From CAVSSX01 sp963730735 (lineage in GTDB: Bacteria > Actinomycetota > Acidimicrobiia > Acidimicrobiales > RAAP-2): a stretch of 64,000 bases of DNA. The translations under genes and the position numbers were made by a program. Below the pieces are notes generated by a model, which saw nothing but the letters and a program-made list of their open reading frames with translations, was not told the DNA's origin and ran no database searches. Location of the stretch: NCBI GenBank assembly GCA_963730735.1, contig CAVSSX010000008.1, forward strand, positions 372,001-436,000. Direction: 5' to 3'. This document shows, in pieces, positions 1 through 8,543 of the stretch. How positions within the stretch are numbered: position 1 is the stretch's first letter; each line of letters begins with the position of its first letter.

Positions 1-976
1 CCTTCTTCGGGGCGTCGGCGATCCGCAGCACCAGGTAGACGGCCCCGGCGCCGAGCGACAGGGCCAGCGTCTGGTAGGAGAACCCGGCGTTGAACGAGTA
101 GAACTGCGGGCTGGCGGCGTAGACCACGACGCCGGCGGCGCCGGCCCGCGACGACCGGGTGACCCGCTCGGTGAAGAGGAAGACCACCAGGACGAGGATG
201 ACCCTCGACACCAGCACCGTCACCAGCTCGGACAGTACGACCGGCAGACCGGTGGTCCAGCGCACGGCCAGGGTGAACATCTCGAGGCCCGGGTAGTAGG
301 GGCTGACCGGCAACAGCGAGTTCTTGGGGAACAGCTGGCGGTGGTCGGCCAGCTGCCACAGGGTCGTCTCGTGGAGCAGCTCGTCGTACCCCGTGTACAT
401 CAGGGGGCTCAGGAGGAAGTACGAGAGGACGAGCGCCGTGCCCAGGATGACGCCGACCTGGATCCGCTCGTTGCGGCTGGCGTTGCCCGCCAGCATCCGC
501 CAGGCGCACGGCAGGAAGATCGTCAGCAGGCCGATGAAGAAGAACGTGAGGGCCTTGTCGACCTGGCCCGACCGGCCGATGGCGTAGCCGATGCCCTGCA
601 GGGCCAGGCCCACGCCGACCAATGGGGCCACGGCCCACAGCCGCGAGCGCCGACCCGGACTGGCCGCGACGGGTTGCTGATCATCGCTCGGATCCCCCGA
701 CGGGGTCGGCTTGACCAGGGTCTCGGCCACGTCGAGGTCTACCACGGCGGGAGCATCGGCCACCGACGCCGCCGACCCGTCGTAGTCGCTCGGCGGTGGG
801 GCGGTGAGCCGGCGCAGCACGGCGCCGGCCAGGGCCCGCACCGGGCGTCGGCGGGCGGTCCGGCCGGCGTCGTCGGGCGCGACGAGGTCACCGTCGAACG
901 CCGCGTCGGGTGACACGGCCATCGACGGCTCCTCGGGGCGATGCGCCTCCTCGACGACGGCGGGCGGTGGGGTCAC
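1..976 (-). CDS. Partial polytopic membrane protein, GT-C glycosyltransferase-like
   Basis: The last gene of the coupled operon; its 3' end lies outside the window, leaving 325 visible codons. I start it at the GTG at 976, which overlaps the stop of the upstream hydrolase as GTGA. Residues 1-112 are a charged, Pro/Ala-rich, probably cytoplasmic region. Hydrophobic segments follow at roughly 113-133, 142-158, 173-195, 245-268 and 303-318. The loop after the third segment carries acidic residues (YDELLHE, about 197-203) and then SPYYPGLE (about 225-232), the arrangement seen in GT-C/family-39-like transferases that use polyprenyl-phosphate sugars. The family assignment is inferred from topology and this loop only. 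Its place beside a GH2-like protein supports a glycan role. Confidence 0.6.
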   Translation of the reverse strand, partial: MTPPPAVVEEAHRPEEPSMAVSPDAAFDGDLVAPDDAGRTARRRPVRALAGAVLRRLTAPPPSDYDGSAASVADAPAVVDLDVAETLVKPTPSGDPSDDQQPVAASPGRRSRLWAVAPLVGVGLALQGIGYAIGRSGQVDKALTFFFIGLLTIFLPCAWRMLAGNASRNERIQVGVILGTALVLSYFLLSPLMYTGYDELLHETTLWQLADHRQLFPKNSLLPVSPYYPGLEMFTLAVRWTTGLPVVLSELVTVLVSRVILVLVVFLFTERVTRSSRAGAAGVVVYAASPQFYSFNAGFSYQTLALSLGAGAVYLVLRIADAPKK

Positions 977-2712
977 GGGTAGGAGAGCTCCGAGACCTTG
1001 GGCGGACCGGTGCTCCCGCCGTCCACGGCGGGCCGGTAGGTCGTCAGGACATGGTCGGTGACGAGGGCGGCCGCCCGCGTGCGGGCGCTGGCCCCGAACA
1101 GGGTGTGGTCGATCGACGGCAGGACCTCGAAGCGCAGGTCACCGTCACGCTGGAGCCGCCGCATGGGCCACTTGGCCCGCCGCTGGAACGGACGGGCCTC
1201 GGTCTCCCCGCACAGCAGGAGGGTGGCCACGCCCTGGTCGGCCAGCGCCTCGAGACCCCGGGCCGGGTGCTTCTGGACGCCCAGGCGATCGAGGAGCCAC
1301 CACAGCGACGGGGGCGCCTTGTACTCGCCGAACTGGGCCAGCCCCTCGAACCGCTGCAGCCGCCGCACCAACGGGTTCAGCGGCTGGACGGCCTGACGGG
1401 TGTCGTCGACCTCACCGCCGGTCCGGGCCTCGGGGGGGACGAACGACAAGATGGGGTTGATGGCACACACGCCCCGGGCCGACAGCACCCGGCCGAGCTC
1501 GATCGAGTGGTACGCCCCGGCACACAGTCCGGCCAGGACCAGGTCGCGCTCGGGATGCTCGGTGAGGGCCGCCGCCACCGCCGAGATGTCCTCGCCCGCC
1601 TCCAGCGGGTAGCCGATGTGGGGGACCTGACCCGGACGCAACGGCGAGTCGCCGAGCCCGCTGAGGTCGAACCGGACGCACCGCAGGCCGGCGGCGGCGA
1701 ACCGCCGGGACAAGCTGACCCACAGCCGGGCCGGTCCGATGTGGTGGATGAGGCCGGCGTTGAGGAACACCACCGTGGGCCCGTCGAAGGGGACGGACGG
1801 CTCGGTGACGACGCCGAAGAGGCCGAGCTCGCCGAAGCGGGTCGCCCGCTCGGTGACCAGCGCCCCCTCCGAGGGCACGGCCACCACGGCCTCGTCGCGC
1901 ACCGTGGGGACGATGGTGCCCGGCTCGCCGGCCAGGGCCCCCGACAGCCAGGTGGCGACGGTGTCGATGGCCTCGGTGGGCTGCTGGGCCAGATCGGGGA
2001 GCACGTCGACCAGCTCGGCCTGGCCGGCGGCCACGCCCCACTCGATCCGCTCGCCCTCGAGCACCTTCCGCAGCTTCTTGGGCGTCGGCCGGTCGTCGCG
2101 CATCAGGGCCAGGACCCGCCGGGCCATGGGCTGGTCGGCACTGGCGATCTCGAGCGCCCCGAGCTGCTCATTGGTCTCGGCGCTGAGCACCGAACCGAGG
2201 ATCTCGACCGAGTCGGCCGCCTGGGTGACCCCCTCGTCGGGGAGCTCGTCGATGCTGAGGGCCTTGAGCGCCTGCTGCTGGCGGATGAAGGACCGGCCGG
2301 TCGGGCACGGGTCCCACAGCACCAGGGCGTCGATGTCCCCATCGCGCTGGGCCTCGACGGCGGCCAGGGTCCCCCCGATGCGGAAGCCCACCACGCCCAC
2401 CCGGGGGGCACCGCACTCGCGCACGTAGGCCAGCGCCGCCCGCACGCTGGCCTGCCACGCGGCCAGCTGGCCGGGCTCGGACTCGTCACCGGCCGAGTCA
2501 CCGGTGCCGGCGTAGTCGAACCGCAACACCAGGTAGCCGGCGGCGGCCAGCCGGTCGGCCAGGGCCCGGAAGGCCCGGTGCGACGACACGTATTCGACCC
2601 CCATCGTGGGGCAGCACACCACGGCCCCGATGGCCTGCCCGTCGTCGGGCACGTGCAGCCACCCGAACAGCGGACGATGCCGGGGCCCGAACCACGTCGG
2701 GACTGCGCTCAT
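973..2712 (-). CDS. Double alpha/beta-hydrolase with atypical nucleophile positions
   Basis: 579 aa with two alpha/beta-hydrolase halves. The first (about 1-260) has an oxyanion-strand region ending in FDYAGTGDSAG (65-75). Its nucleophile elbow reads GFRIG (109-113), with Arg111 where Ser is expected. The second (about 300-570) has FDLSGLGDS (348-356) and an elbow GLCAG (395-399), with Cys397 in place of Ser. Related hydrolases of exosortase-associated loci can also carry Arg at the elbow, so loss of Ser may be a family trait rather than damage. Start ATG 2712 overlaps the GH2 stop (ATGA) and follows a strong GGAGG. Its role is inferred: a thioesterase or acyl-transferase step, or a non-catalytic binding protein, acting on the aminoacyl carrier-protein product. 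Confidence 0.75.
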   Translation of the reverse strand: MSAVPTWFGPRHRPLFGWLHVPDDGQAIGAVVCCPTMGVEYVSSHRAFRALADRLAAAGYLVLRFDYAGTGDSAGDESEPGQLAAWQASVRAALAYVRECGAPRVGVVGFRIGGTLAAVEAQRDGDIDALVLWDPCPTGRSFIRQQQALKALSIDELPDEGVTQAADSVEILGSVLSAETNEQLGALEIASADQPMARRVLALMRDDRPTPKKLRKVLEGERIEWGVAAGQAELVDVLPDLAQQPTEAIDTVATWLSGALAGEPGTIVPTVRDEAVVAVPSEGALVTERATRFGELGLFGVVTEPSVPFDGPTVVFLNAGLIHHIGPARLWVSLSRRFAAAGLRCVRFDLSGLGDSPLRPGQVPHIGYPLEAGEDISAVAAALTEHPERDLVLAGLCAGAYHSIELGRVLSARGVCAINPILSFVPPEARTGGEVDDTRQAVQPLNPLVRRLQRFEGLAQFGEYKAPPSLWWLLDRLGVQKHPARGLEALADQGVATLLLCGETEARPFQRRAKWPMRRLQRDGDLRFEVLPSIDHTLFGASARTRAAALVTDHVLTTYRPAVDGGSTGPPKVSELSYP

Positions 2713-5204
2713 TGTTCCTCCCCCACCACGATGCGGGCGGCGACCCGGGCGTTCAGGGCCCGGACCTCTCCCCGCGGACGATCACGATCCGACACGGCCC
2801 GGAGCCCCACCCGACGGGGGTGGCCCGGGGTCAAGTGGAACCACGAATCCGTGGCCTCGAAGCCCGGGGTCTGGACCTGGACCCACTGGGCGACCCGCTC
2901 GGTGGCGCACTCGAGCGTCCAGGCACCGTCGGCGCCCGGCCGGGCGACGGCCGAGAGGCCGAGGTCGTGCTCGCGGGCCCGAGCCTGGCCCAGGGGGAAG
3001 TACACCACCTCGCTCGAGTCGGCGTCGCCCTCGGTCGGGATCTCGGGGCGGAGCTCGACGTGCACGACGTCGTGGGCCGGCGGCCCGAAGCGGTAGGCGT
3101 AGGAGAGGTCACGGAACGACGGGAAGGCGGTCGCCAGTTCGACGGTGACCGACGTGCGGGCGGCGACCTCGATCGCCACCTCGGCCGCCTCCACCGTGGT
3201 CGCCCCGTCGGCCAGCAGCGTCACACCCAGTGTCCCCCGCCACGCCTGGGCCCGGTCGTTGGCCACGTGGGCCGACAGGCCGTTGAGCCCCTCGTCGGTG
3301 ACCGACAGGGCCAGCGGGGCGAACAGGCGCCGGAGGGCGAACCAGGGTGCCTTGCGGTGCCCGAGAGCGTCGACCAGGCCCCACCCGGCACCCGGGACGA
3401 GGTCGCGCAGCGACAGGACCAGTCCCCCGTCGGCCGGTGAGCCGGCCCGCCGCCACTCGGCGAAGGTCACGGCCATGCACTCGGCCACGGCGGCCCGGCC
3501 GAGGTCCAGGTACCGCTCGGGGTCCTCGGTGCGCAGGGTGCGCACGTCCACGTCGAACAGCCGGGCCACGTAGTGGTCACGCACGTCCTCGAAGTCCCAG
3601 GACGAGCCGGCGTCGCGCGGGACGGCGGCCTTCCACGTCGGGTGGTGGCCGGCCAGGGCCGGGCCGCCGAACACGGCATCCACCGTCTCGGGCTCGGGCG
3701 GCACGGAGAAGGCCAGGCACTCGCCGGCGAACCGCACGGCACTGCGCCGGATGTCGTCGAACCCCCGCAGGTAGGCACCGACGCCGTAGTAGTGGGTGAG
3801 GCCCTCCTCGGTCCCGAAGGGCAGCGGCCCCCCGGTGGGGCTCGAGGTGACGTAGGGGGTGTCGGGCAGTCGGGCGGCGGCCGCCTCGGGCACCAGCTGC
3901 TCCAGCAGCCGGCCCGTCCACTGTCCCCGCTCGACCCCGGCCATGGCCGCCTGCTGCTCGATCTCGCTCCCACCGCAGAGCACGGCCACCGACGGCCGAC
4001 CGGCCAGACGGGCGAACTGCTGGTCGAGCTCCCGGCCGAGCGAGGCCTCGAAGGCCTCGTCCTCGGGGTAGTCGAAGTTGGCCAGCATGGCGTCCACCAG
4101 GACCAGGACGCCGAGCTCGTCGCAGGCGTCGAAGAACGCCCCATCCTCGTAGACCATGGTCCCGGGCACCCGCAGCATGTTCATGTGGGCGTCGGCGGCG
4201 CGAGCCACGGCGGCCCGGACCGCGTCGGCCCCGGCGGCCAGCGACACCACGTCGGGCGGCACCCACAGGGCGCCACGGCAGAACACCGGCACGCCGTTGA
4301 CCACCACCCGGAACCCGCCGTCGGACCGGTCGACCTCGAGGGTGCGGAACCCGACCGCCCCGAGATCGAACGTCTGCTCCCCGACCACCAGGCGCACCGG
4401 GTAGCGGGGCTGGTCACCGTGGCTGGCCGGCCACCAGCGCTCGACGGTGGGGACCCGGACCCGGCCGGTGACCGTCGAACGGCCGTCGGGGTCGGTGAGG
4501 ACCTCGAGGGCGGCCGAGCTGGTCCCGACCTGCAGTTCGGCCACCTGGCCCCGGGCACCGTCGACGACGGCCTCGAGGATGACCACGCCGTCGTCGCCGT
4601 CGAGGCGGGCCACCAGATGGCGGTCGAGGAGCGTGGGCGCCTCCTCGACGCGCGCCCGGACGGCCACCGGCCGCCACGGTCCGACCGGGGCGGCGGTGTT
4701 CGACCAACCGGGCATGCGGCCGAGCAGGGTCGTGCGGACGAACCGGAGGGTCTGGTGACGGACGAGTCCGGTCCGCCAGCGCGGGCGGGGGCGCCGCTCG
4801 GCCAGACGGGGGGCCAGGGCGGCGAAGCGGATGGCCAGCTCGTTGACGGGCGACAGGTGGCCCAGCACCAGGCGCTCGGCGGTGAACATGTTCTCCCCGT
4901 GGAACTGGTGCACGCCGTTGACCCAGACGTCGGCCAGCGTGGCCAGACCGTCCAGCTCGAGCACATGGGCCGCGTCGGCCGACTCGACGGCGAAGGTGGT
5001 GCGGAACCACCAGTCCTCGGCGTCGTAGTCACGGTCGGACCAGCCGGCGACCCCGGCCGCCCGCAGGGCCGAGGCGGCCGTCCCCGGCACCTCGGCCGGG
5101 TACCAGGTCACCGAGAGGCCATCGAGCTCCTTGGGCATGCCCGCCGCCCCTGCCGGAACCGCACCACACTCCCAGATCGCATCGGCCAGGAGGTCACCCG
5201 CCAT
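2709..5204 (-). CDS. Glycoside hydrolase family 2 protein, beta-mannosidase-like
   Basis: 831 aa. The order of domains fits GH2: a jelly-roll sugar-binding domain (about 30-180, including DVWVNGVHQFHGENMF), an Ig-like domain (about 185-290), then a TIM barrel. RVPGTMVYEDGAFFDACDEL (345-364) matches the beta-mannosidase block, where RxWGGGxYE is usual. The acid/base motif is GGSE (Glu414 by position), and the nucleophile is probably Glu495 in FAGECLAFS. These motifs differ from the textbook NNE and SEFG, so specificity cannot be assigned. No signal peptide is visible, which suggests a cytoplasmic enzyme acting on a biosynthetic intermediate. The start overlaps the DUF1839 stop by 11 bp. A glycosidase inside an aminoacyl-carrier-protein operon is unusual. 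Confidence 0.78.
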   Translation of the reverse strand: MAGDLLADAIWECGAVPAGAAGMPKELDGLSVTWYPAEVPGTAASALRAAGVAGWSDRDYDAEDWWFRTTFAVESADAAHVLELDGLATLADVWVNGVHQFHGENMFTAERLVLGHLSPVNELAIRFAALAPRLAERRPRPRWRTGLVRHQTLRFVRTTLLGRMPGWSNTAAPVGPWRPVAVRARVEEAPTLLDRHLVARLDGDDGVVILEAVVDGARGQVAELQVGTSSAALEVLTDPDGRSTVTGRVRVPTVERWWPASHGDQPRYPVRLVVGEQTFDLGAVGFRTLEVDRSDGGFRVVVNGVPVFCRGALWVPPDVVSLAAGADAVRAAVARAADAHMNMLRVPGTMVYEDGAFFDACDELGVLVLVDAMLANFDYPEDEAFEASLGRELDQQFARLAGRPSVAVLCGGSEIEQQAAMAGVERGQWTGRLLEQLVPEAAAARLPDTPYVTSSPTGGPLPFGTEEGLTHYYGVGAYLRGFDDIRRSAVRFAGECLAFSVPPEPETVDAVFGGPALAGHHPTWKAAVPRDAGSSWDFEDVRDHYVARLFDVDVRTLRTEDPERYLDLGRAAVAECMAVTFAEWRRAGSPADGGLVLSLRDLVPGAGWGLVDALGHRKAPWFALRRLFAPLALSVTDEGLNGLSAHVANDRAQAWRGTLGVTLLADGATTVEAAEVAIEVAARTSVTVELATAFPSFRDLSYAYRFGPPAHDVVHVELRPEIPTEGDADSSEVVYFPLGQARAREHDLGLSAVARPGADGAWTLECATERVAQWVQVQTPGFEATDSWFHLTPGHPRRVGLRAVSDRDRPRGEVRALNARVAARIVVGEEQ

Positions 5205-6165
5205 AGTGGTCGACGAGGCCGTTCACGGCGGACTCCCATGCCTCGGCCATCTCCTCGAGCGGCGTATCGAGGTCGGCCTTGCGACCGGCGACGGCGCGGG
5301 CCAGGGCGAACTGGACGCCCTTGGCCTGCAGGGCCACCGTGCCCAGCTGGTCGGCAATGTCCTCGAGGCCGTCACCGTTGCGCGCCCCCAGCCAGCGGAC
5401 GAACCCGGCGCCGACCTCGGCCGTCGCGCCGCACTGGCGGCAGGTCCCGAAGGCGTACTCGTGGAACCGGTCCATCCCCTCGGACTGCAGCCACTCGACG
5501 TCGGCGTGGATCCGCTTGCCCAGTCGCCGGATGGGGTTGTCGACCGCACGGCGCGACAGGTGCGTGCGCAGCAGCTCGGTGGCCACCTCGGTCAGGCGGT
5601 CCTCGTCGCGCCACACCCGGTCGAGCTTCACCAACTCGACGTAGGGGGGCATGAGGTGCGGCTCGTACTGGCCGAGGCCGAACACCCCGTCGTAGTCGTC
5701 GCCCGAGAGCTCGTAGTAGCCGGCGTTGTGGAAGTAGCCGAGGGTACGGGTCGCCGGGTCGAGGTACTGCGGGACGATGGTCGACTTCACGTGGGCGATC
5801 TGGTAGCTCACGCCCCGGGTGTCGGGGAGGAACCACGAGTCGACCTCGACCGTGAGGAGCCGACCGAAGTCGAGCTGCTCGGCGACGTGGTCGACGATCG
5901 GACGCCAGACGTTCATCTCGCCGACCTCGAGGCCGTAGAGGGCCCGCAGGTCCTCGGGCGGGATCTTGAAGAACGTCCACTGGTCGCCCTCGAAATCGGT
6001 CGACAGGGTGAACGCCCCGGCGGCCCCCGGGTCGAGGTCGAGGGCGTGGAGCACCTCGACCCAGACGTCCACGTAGCAGTTGGTCTCGGTCCAGCAGAGC
6101 TCGGCCGAGTGCAACGGGTGCGGCTGGTACGTGGCCGCGTCGATGGGCAGGAGTCGGTGGCTCAT
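5194..6165 (-). CDS. DUF1839 family protein
   Basis: 323 aa. I place the start at ATG 6165 because it overlaps the ligase stop as ATGA; the open frame extends further upstream but there it is only the shadow of the ligase gene. The protein matches my memory of the DUF1839 family: an early CWTETNCYVDVW block (about 24-35), STDFEGDQWTFFKIP (about 52-66), and a Cys pair CRQCG near residue 247. The biochemical function is unknown. I believe family members occur near amino acid:[carrier protein] ligases, which would fit a role as the acceptor or transferase for the aminoacyl group, but that is inference. Confidence 0.75.
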   Translation of the reverse strand: MSHRLLPIDAATYQPHPLHSAELCWTETNCYVDVWVEVLHALDLDPGAAGAFTLSTDFEGDQWTFFKIPPEDLRALYGLEVGEMNVWRPIVDHVAEQLDFGRLLTVEVDSWFLPDTRGVSYQIAHVKSTIVPQYLDPATRTLGYFHNAGYYELSGDDYDGVFGLGQYEPHLMPPYVELVKLDRVWRDEDRLTEVATELLRTHLSRRAVDNPIRRLGKRIHADVEWLQSEGMDRFHEYAFGTCRQCGATAEVGAGFVRWLGARNGDGLEDIADQLGTVALQAKGVQFALARAVAGRKADLDTPLEEMAEAWESAVNGLVDHYGG

Positions 6166-7133
6166 AGGGCCAGTGCGTCTCGCACCTCGAGGGGCCAGCG
6201 GCTGGCGTCCAGCCCGTGGGTGTGGAAGAGGGCCAGCGTGACCCGCTCGACGCCGAAGCCCACACAGGCGGTGTGGGCCACCTCGCCGTCGGCGGTGGTG
6301 ATGTCGAAGACCCGGCCGAAGTGGTCGAGGTGGCAGTTGGCCGACGTGATGGCGGTCGGCAGCTCGGTCGAGCAGATGGGCGAGACGAGCTCGATCTTGA
6401 GCGCCTCCTCGCGCTGGTTGGAGGCCAGCATCCGGCCGGGACGGCCGAAGAACGGGTCGTTGGCGATGACGTCGTCGATCTCGAGACCGAGCCGCTCGTG
6501 GATGGCCAGGCCCCGCTCGACCCAGCGGTCCCGGTGCGCCCGGGCGCCCTCGGGCTCGCCCAGGTAGACGAACTCGTGCTGGCGGAAGGCCTGCATGCGG
6601 GCCGGGTCGACGCTCGGCTCGTGACGGAAGCACTGGCCGAAGACCTCGACCACGCGGCCGCCCTCGGGCAGGACGCCGCTCTGGCTCGGGTACAGCGGGT
6701 GACAGGCCGCCGAGCACAGGGCCAGGTCGGTGGCGTCGAGATGGTCGCCCCACTCCTCGCCGTCCTCGACGGCGTTCAGGAGCTTGGCGTGGGCCCGCTC
6801 GTCACCGGTGAAGGAGTGCACCGAACCCAAGAGGTCGGGGAACGACCGCACGTAGTCGGTGAGGTCGAGCAGGCTCCGGTTCATGACCAGCGGGAAGTGG
6901 TAGGTCCCCGACGCCTCGTGGCGACCGGTGGCGCTCACCAGGGCGTCGAGGCCCCGCACCACCCGCTCGAACGCCTCGGCCCGCAGGTAGAGCCCATCGA
7001 CACCGGTGGGCACGAGCAGGCCGGCATCGAAGAGCTCCTGACGGAACTCCCGATAGGCGTCGCTCGGGTCCACCGGTATCCCCGCCACGGGGAGGTCGGT
7101 CGATGACGTGTCGAGGGTGTGGTGCAGAGTCAT
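6162..7133 (-). CDS. Amino acid:[carrier protein] ligase (atypical SerRS homologue)
   Basis: 323 aa, too short for a tRNA synthetase and lacking an N-terminal tRNA-binding domain. The catalytic core resembles atypical class II seryl-tRNA synthetases. Motif 2 is FRHEPSVDPARMQAFRQHEF (169-188) and motif 3 is GFGVERVTLALF (292-303). The zinc ligands of this family are conserved: Cys144 (or Cys140) in CSAACHPLYP, Glu187 in RQHEF, and Cys290 in HTACVG. Characterised relatives (Bradyrhizobium, Agrobacterium) activate Gly or Ala with ATP and load it onto the phosphopantetheine of a small carrier protein rather than onto tRNA. The carrier protein and its phosphopantetheinyl transferase lie just upstream. 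The start lies one base after the preceding stop. Confidence 0.88.
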   Translation of the reverse strand: MTLHHTLDTSSTDLPVAGIPVDPSDAYREFRQELFDAGLLVPTGVDGLYLRAEAFERVVRGLDALVSATGRHEASGTYHFPLVMNRSLLDLTDYVRSFPDLLGSVHSFTGDERAHAKLLNAVEDGEEWGDHLDATDLALCSAACHPLYPSQSGVLPEGGRVVEVFGQCFRHEPSVDPARMQAFRQHEFVYLGEPEGARAHRDRWVERGLAIHERLGLEIDDVIANDPFFGRPGRMLASNQREEALKIELVSPICSTELPTAITSANCHLDHFGRVFDITTADGEVAHTACVGFGVERVTLALFHTHGLDASRWPLEVRDALAL

Positions 7134-7134
7134 G

Positions 7135-8298
7135 TCAGCCTTCCTTGGCCACGAGCAGCATCTGGGCGCTGTTGGCGAGGATTCGATCGTTGTTGACCAT
7201 CAGGGCGGCGCCGTGGGCGTCTCGCAGCAGCCGGCCGAGGCTGAAGGAGGAGTTCTCGCGGTAGCCCGACATGCCGCAGATCCGCATGGCCCGGCCGACG
7301 ATGTCGACCACCAGGTCCGATGCCGAGATCTTGAGCGAGTTGCACTCGATGGCGAAGGCCATCGAGCTGAGCGCCTCGGCGTCCTCGGCGATCTCGTCGA
7401 AGTGACGGGCCGCCTGGTGCACCACGGCGTCGAAGGGCAGGTGCACGGCCATCAGCTCGGCCACGTGGACGGCCGCCGGCGGCATCGTGCCGGGCTTCTT
7501 GCGGGCCTCGGCCCGCACGTAGGTCCGGGCGTGGGACACCGCCGCCTCGGCGATCCCCAGCCACACGTGGGCCCAGAGGATGTGCGAGACCGGGAGCATG
7601 GTGGCGCTCGAGATGTCGGTGTAGGCGGCCGGGAGGATGCACTCCTCGATGTCCTCGGCCCGAAGCGTGAAGCCCAGGCTGCAGGTGCCCCGGAAGCCCA
7701 GCGTGTCCCACTCCCCGATCGGCTCGAGGGTGACGTTGGGGCGGCGGCACAGCACCAGCACCTGGTCGCTCGGCGGGCTGTCGACGCCCCGGCGGGCCGT
7801 CGTCAGCACGGCGTCGGCGTACTGGCCGTAGGAGATGACCGGCGCCTGCTTGGTCAGCCGGAACTGGCCGTCGGCCTGCTCGACGGCGCAGTAGCTGCTG
7901 CGCACGTCGCCGCCGATACCGGCTTCGGTGGTCGCCGAGGCCAGCAGCGCCTGGTTGCCCACGACCTCCTCGCGGAGGTAGTCGTTGAAGAACAGGTTGC
8001 CGCCGTGGCGGACCAGGGAGGCCACCTGGATCTGGTGCATGGCGTAGACCATGGCGGTGGTGGCGCAGTGCCGACCCAGGATCTCCACCACCTGGGCGAT
8101 CTCGCCGAGGGTGGCGCCCTCGCCGCCCAGGTGCGTCGGCACCATGGCCGAGAGCAGGTCCTCGGCCCGGAGGGCCTCGATGGCCTCCTTCGGGAAGCGG
8201 GCGTCGCGGTCGACCTCGTCGGCCGCCGGGCCGACGGTCGTCTCGGCGACGCGGCGGGCCCGGGCGAGCAGGTCCTCGTGTTCGATGACGGTGCTCAC
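7135..8298 (-). CDS. Acyl-CoA dehydrogenase-like flavoprotein, probably acting on carrier-protein-bound substrate
   Basis: 387 aa from the GTG at 8298, which overlaps the carrier-protein stop (GTGA); the longer open frame upstream is shadow. It has an alpha-helical N-terminal domain, a central beta domain (TTEAGIGGDVRSSY, ADAVLTTARRG, GEWDTLGFRGTCS) and a C-terminal helical domain ending RICGMSGYRENSSFSLGRLL. The overall fold is FAD-dependent acyl-CoA dehydrogenase. Because it sits between a stand-alone carrier protein and an aminoacyl-carrier-protein ligase, the likely substrate is an aminoacyl thioester on the carrier, by analogy with prolyl-carrier-protein dehydrogenases in natural-product pathways. 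That substrate is inference. It could instead be an ordinary acyl-CoA enzyme. Confidence 0.82.
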   Translation of the reverse strand: MSTVIEHEDLLARARRVAETTVGPAADEVDRDARFPKEAIEALRAEDLLSAMVPTHLGGEGATLGEIAQVVEILGRHCATTAMVYAMHQIQVASLVRHGGNLFFNDYLREEVVGNQALLASATTEAGIGGDVRSSYCAVEQADGQFRLTKQAPVISYGQYADAVLTTARRGVDSPPSDQVLVLCRRPNVTLEPIGEWDTLGFRGTCSLGFTLRAEDIEECILPAAYTDISSATMLPVSHILWAHVWLGIAEAAVSHARTYVRAEARKKPGTMPPAAVHVAELMAVHLPFDAVVHQAARHFDEIAEDAEALSSMAFAIECNSLKISASDLVVDIVGRAMRICGMSGYRENSSFSLGRLLRDAHGAALMVNNDRILANSAQMLLVAKEG

Positions 8299-8543
8299 GC
8301 CAGCGTCCCCACCAGGCCGCTGAGGGCCTCCTGGATGGCGTAGACCGACTCGAAGGTCTTCTTGCGCAGGAGCTCCTGGGGGAACTCGACGTCGAAGGCG
8401 TCCTCCAGGGCCAACATCACGTTGACGCTGGCGTGCGACGTCAGCCCGCACTGGTAGAGGTCGGCGTCGATGTCGATGCTCATGGCGTCGACCGGCAACC
8501 GGCCGTACTCCGCCAGGACCTCGCGGATCGTCGTTTCCATCAT
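8295..8543 (-). CDS. Stand-alone acyl/aminoacyl carrier protein
   Basis: 82 aa, acidic and helical, the size of a free carrier protein. The phosphopantetheine attachment site is CGLTSHAS (32-39), with Ser36 as the expected modified residue. It lacks the DSL signature of fatty-acid ACPs but matches the G-L-(T/S)-S form seen in carrier proteins paired with amino acid:[carrier protein] ligases. ATG 8543 overlaps the acpS stop; a second in-frame ATG at 8540 is equally possible. It is expected to be primed by the adjacent AcpS-type enzyme and loaded with an amino acid by the ligase two genes downstream. Confidence 0.85.
   Translation of the reverse strand: MMETTIREVLAEYGRLPVDAMSIDIDADLYQCGLTSHASVNVMLALEDAFDVEFPQELLRKKTFESVYAIQEALSGLVGTLA

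Noticed and set aside
910..3096. Long plus-strand open frame of 728 codons
   Set aside because: Antisense shadow of the hydrolase and GH2 genes; composition is Gly/Arg/Pro-biased with no motifs. The same applies to the plus-strand frames at 3573-5654, 10126-11793 and 23589-25436.
5194..6753. 519-codon reading of the DUF1839 frame
   Set aside because: The first 196 codons are an out-of-frame copy of the ligase gene; the ATG at 6165 overlapping the ligase stop is the better start.
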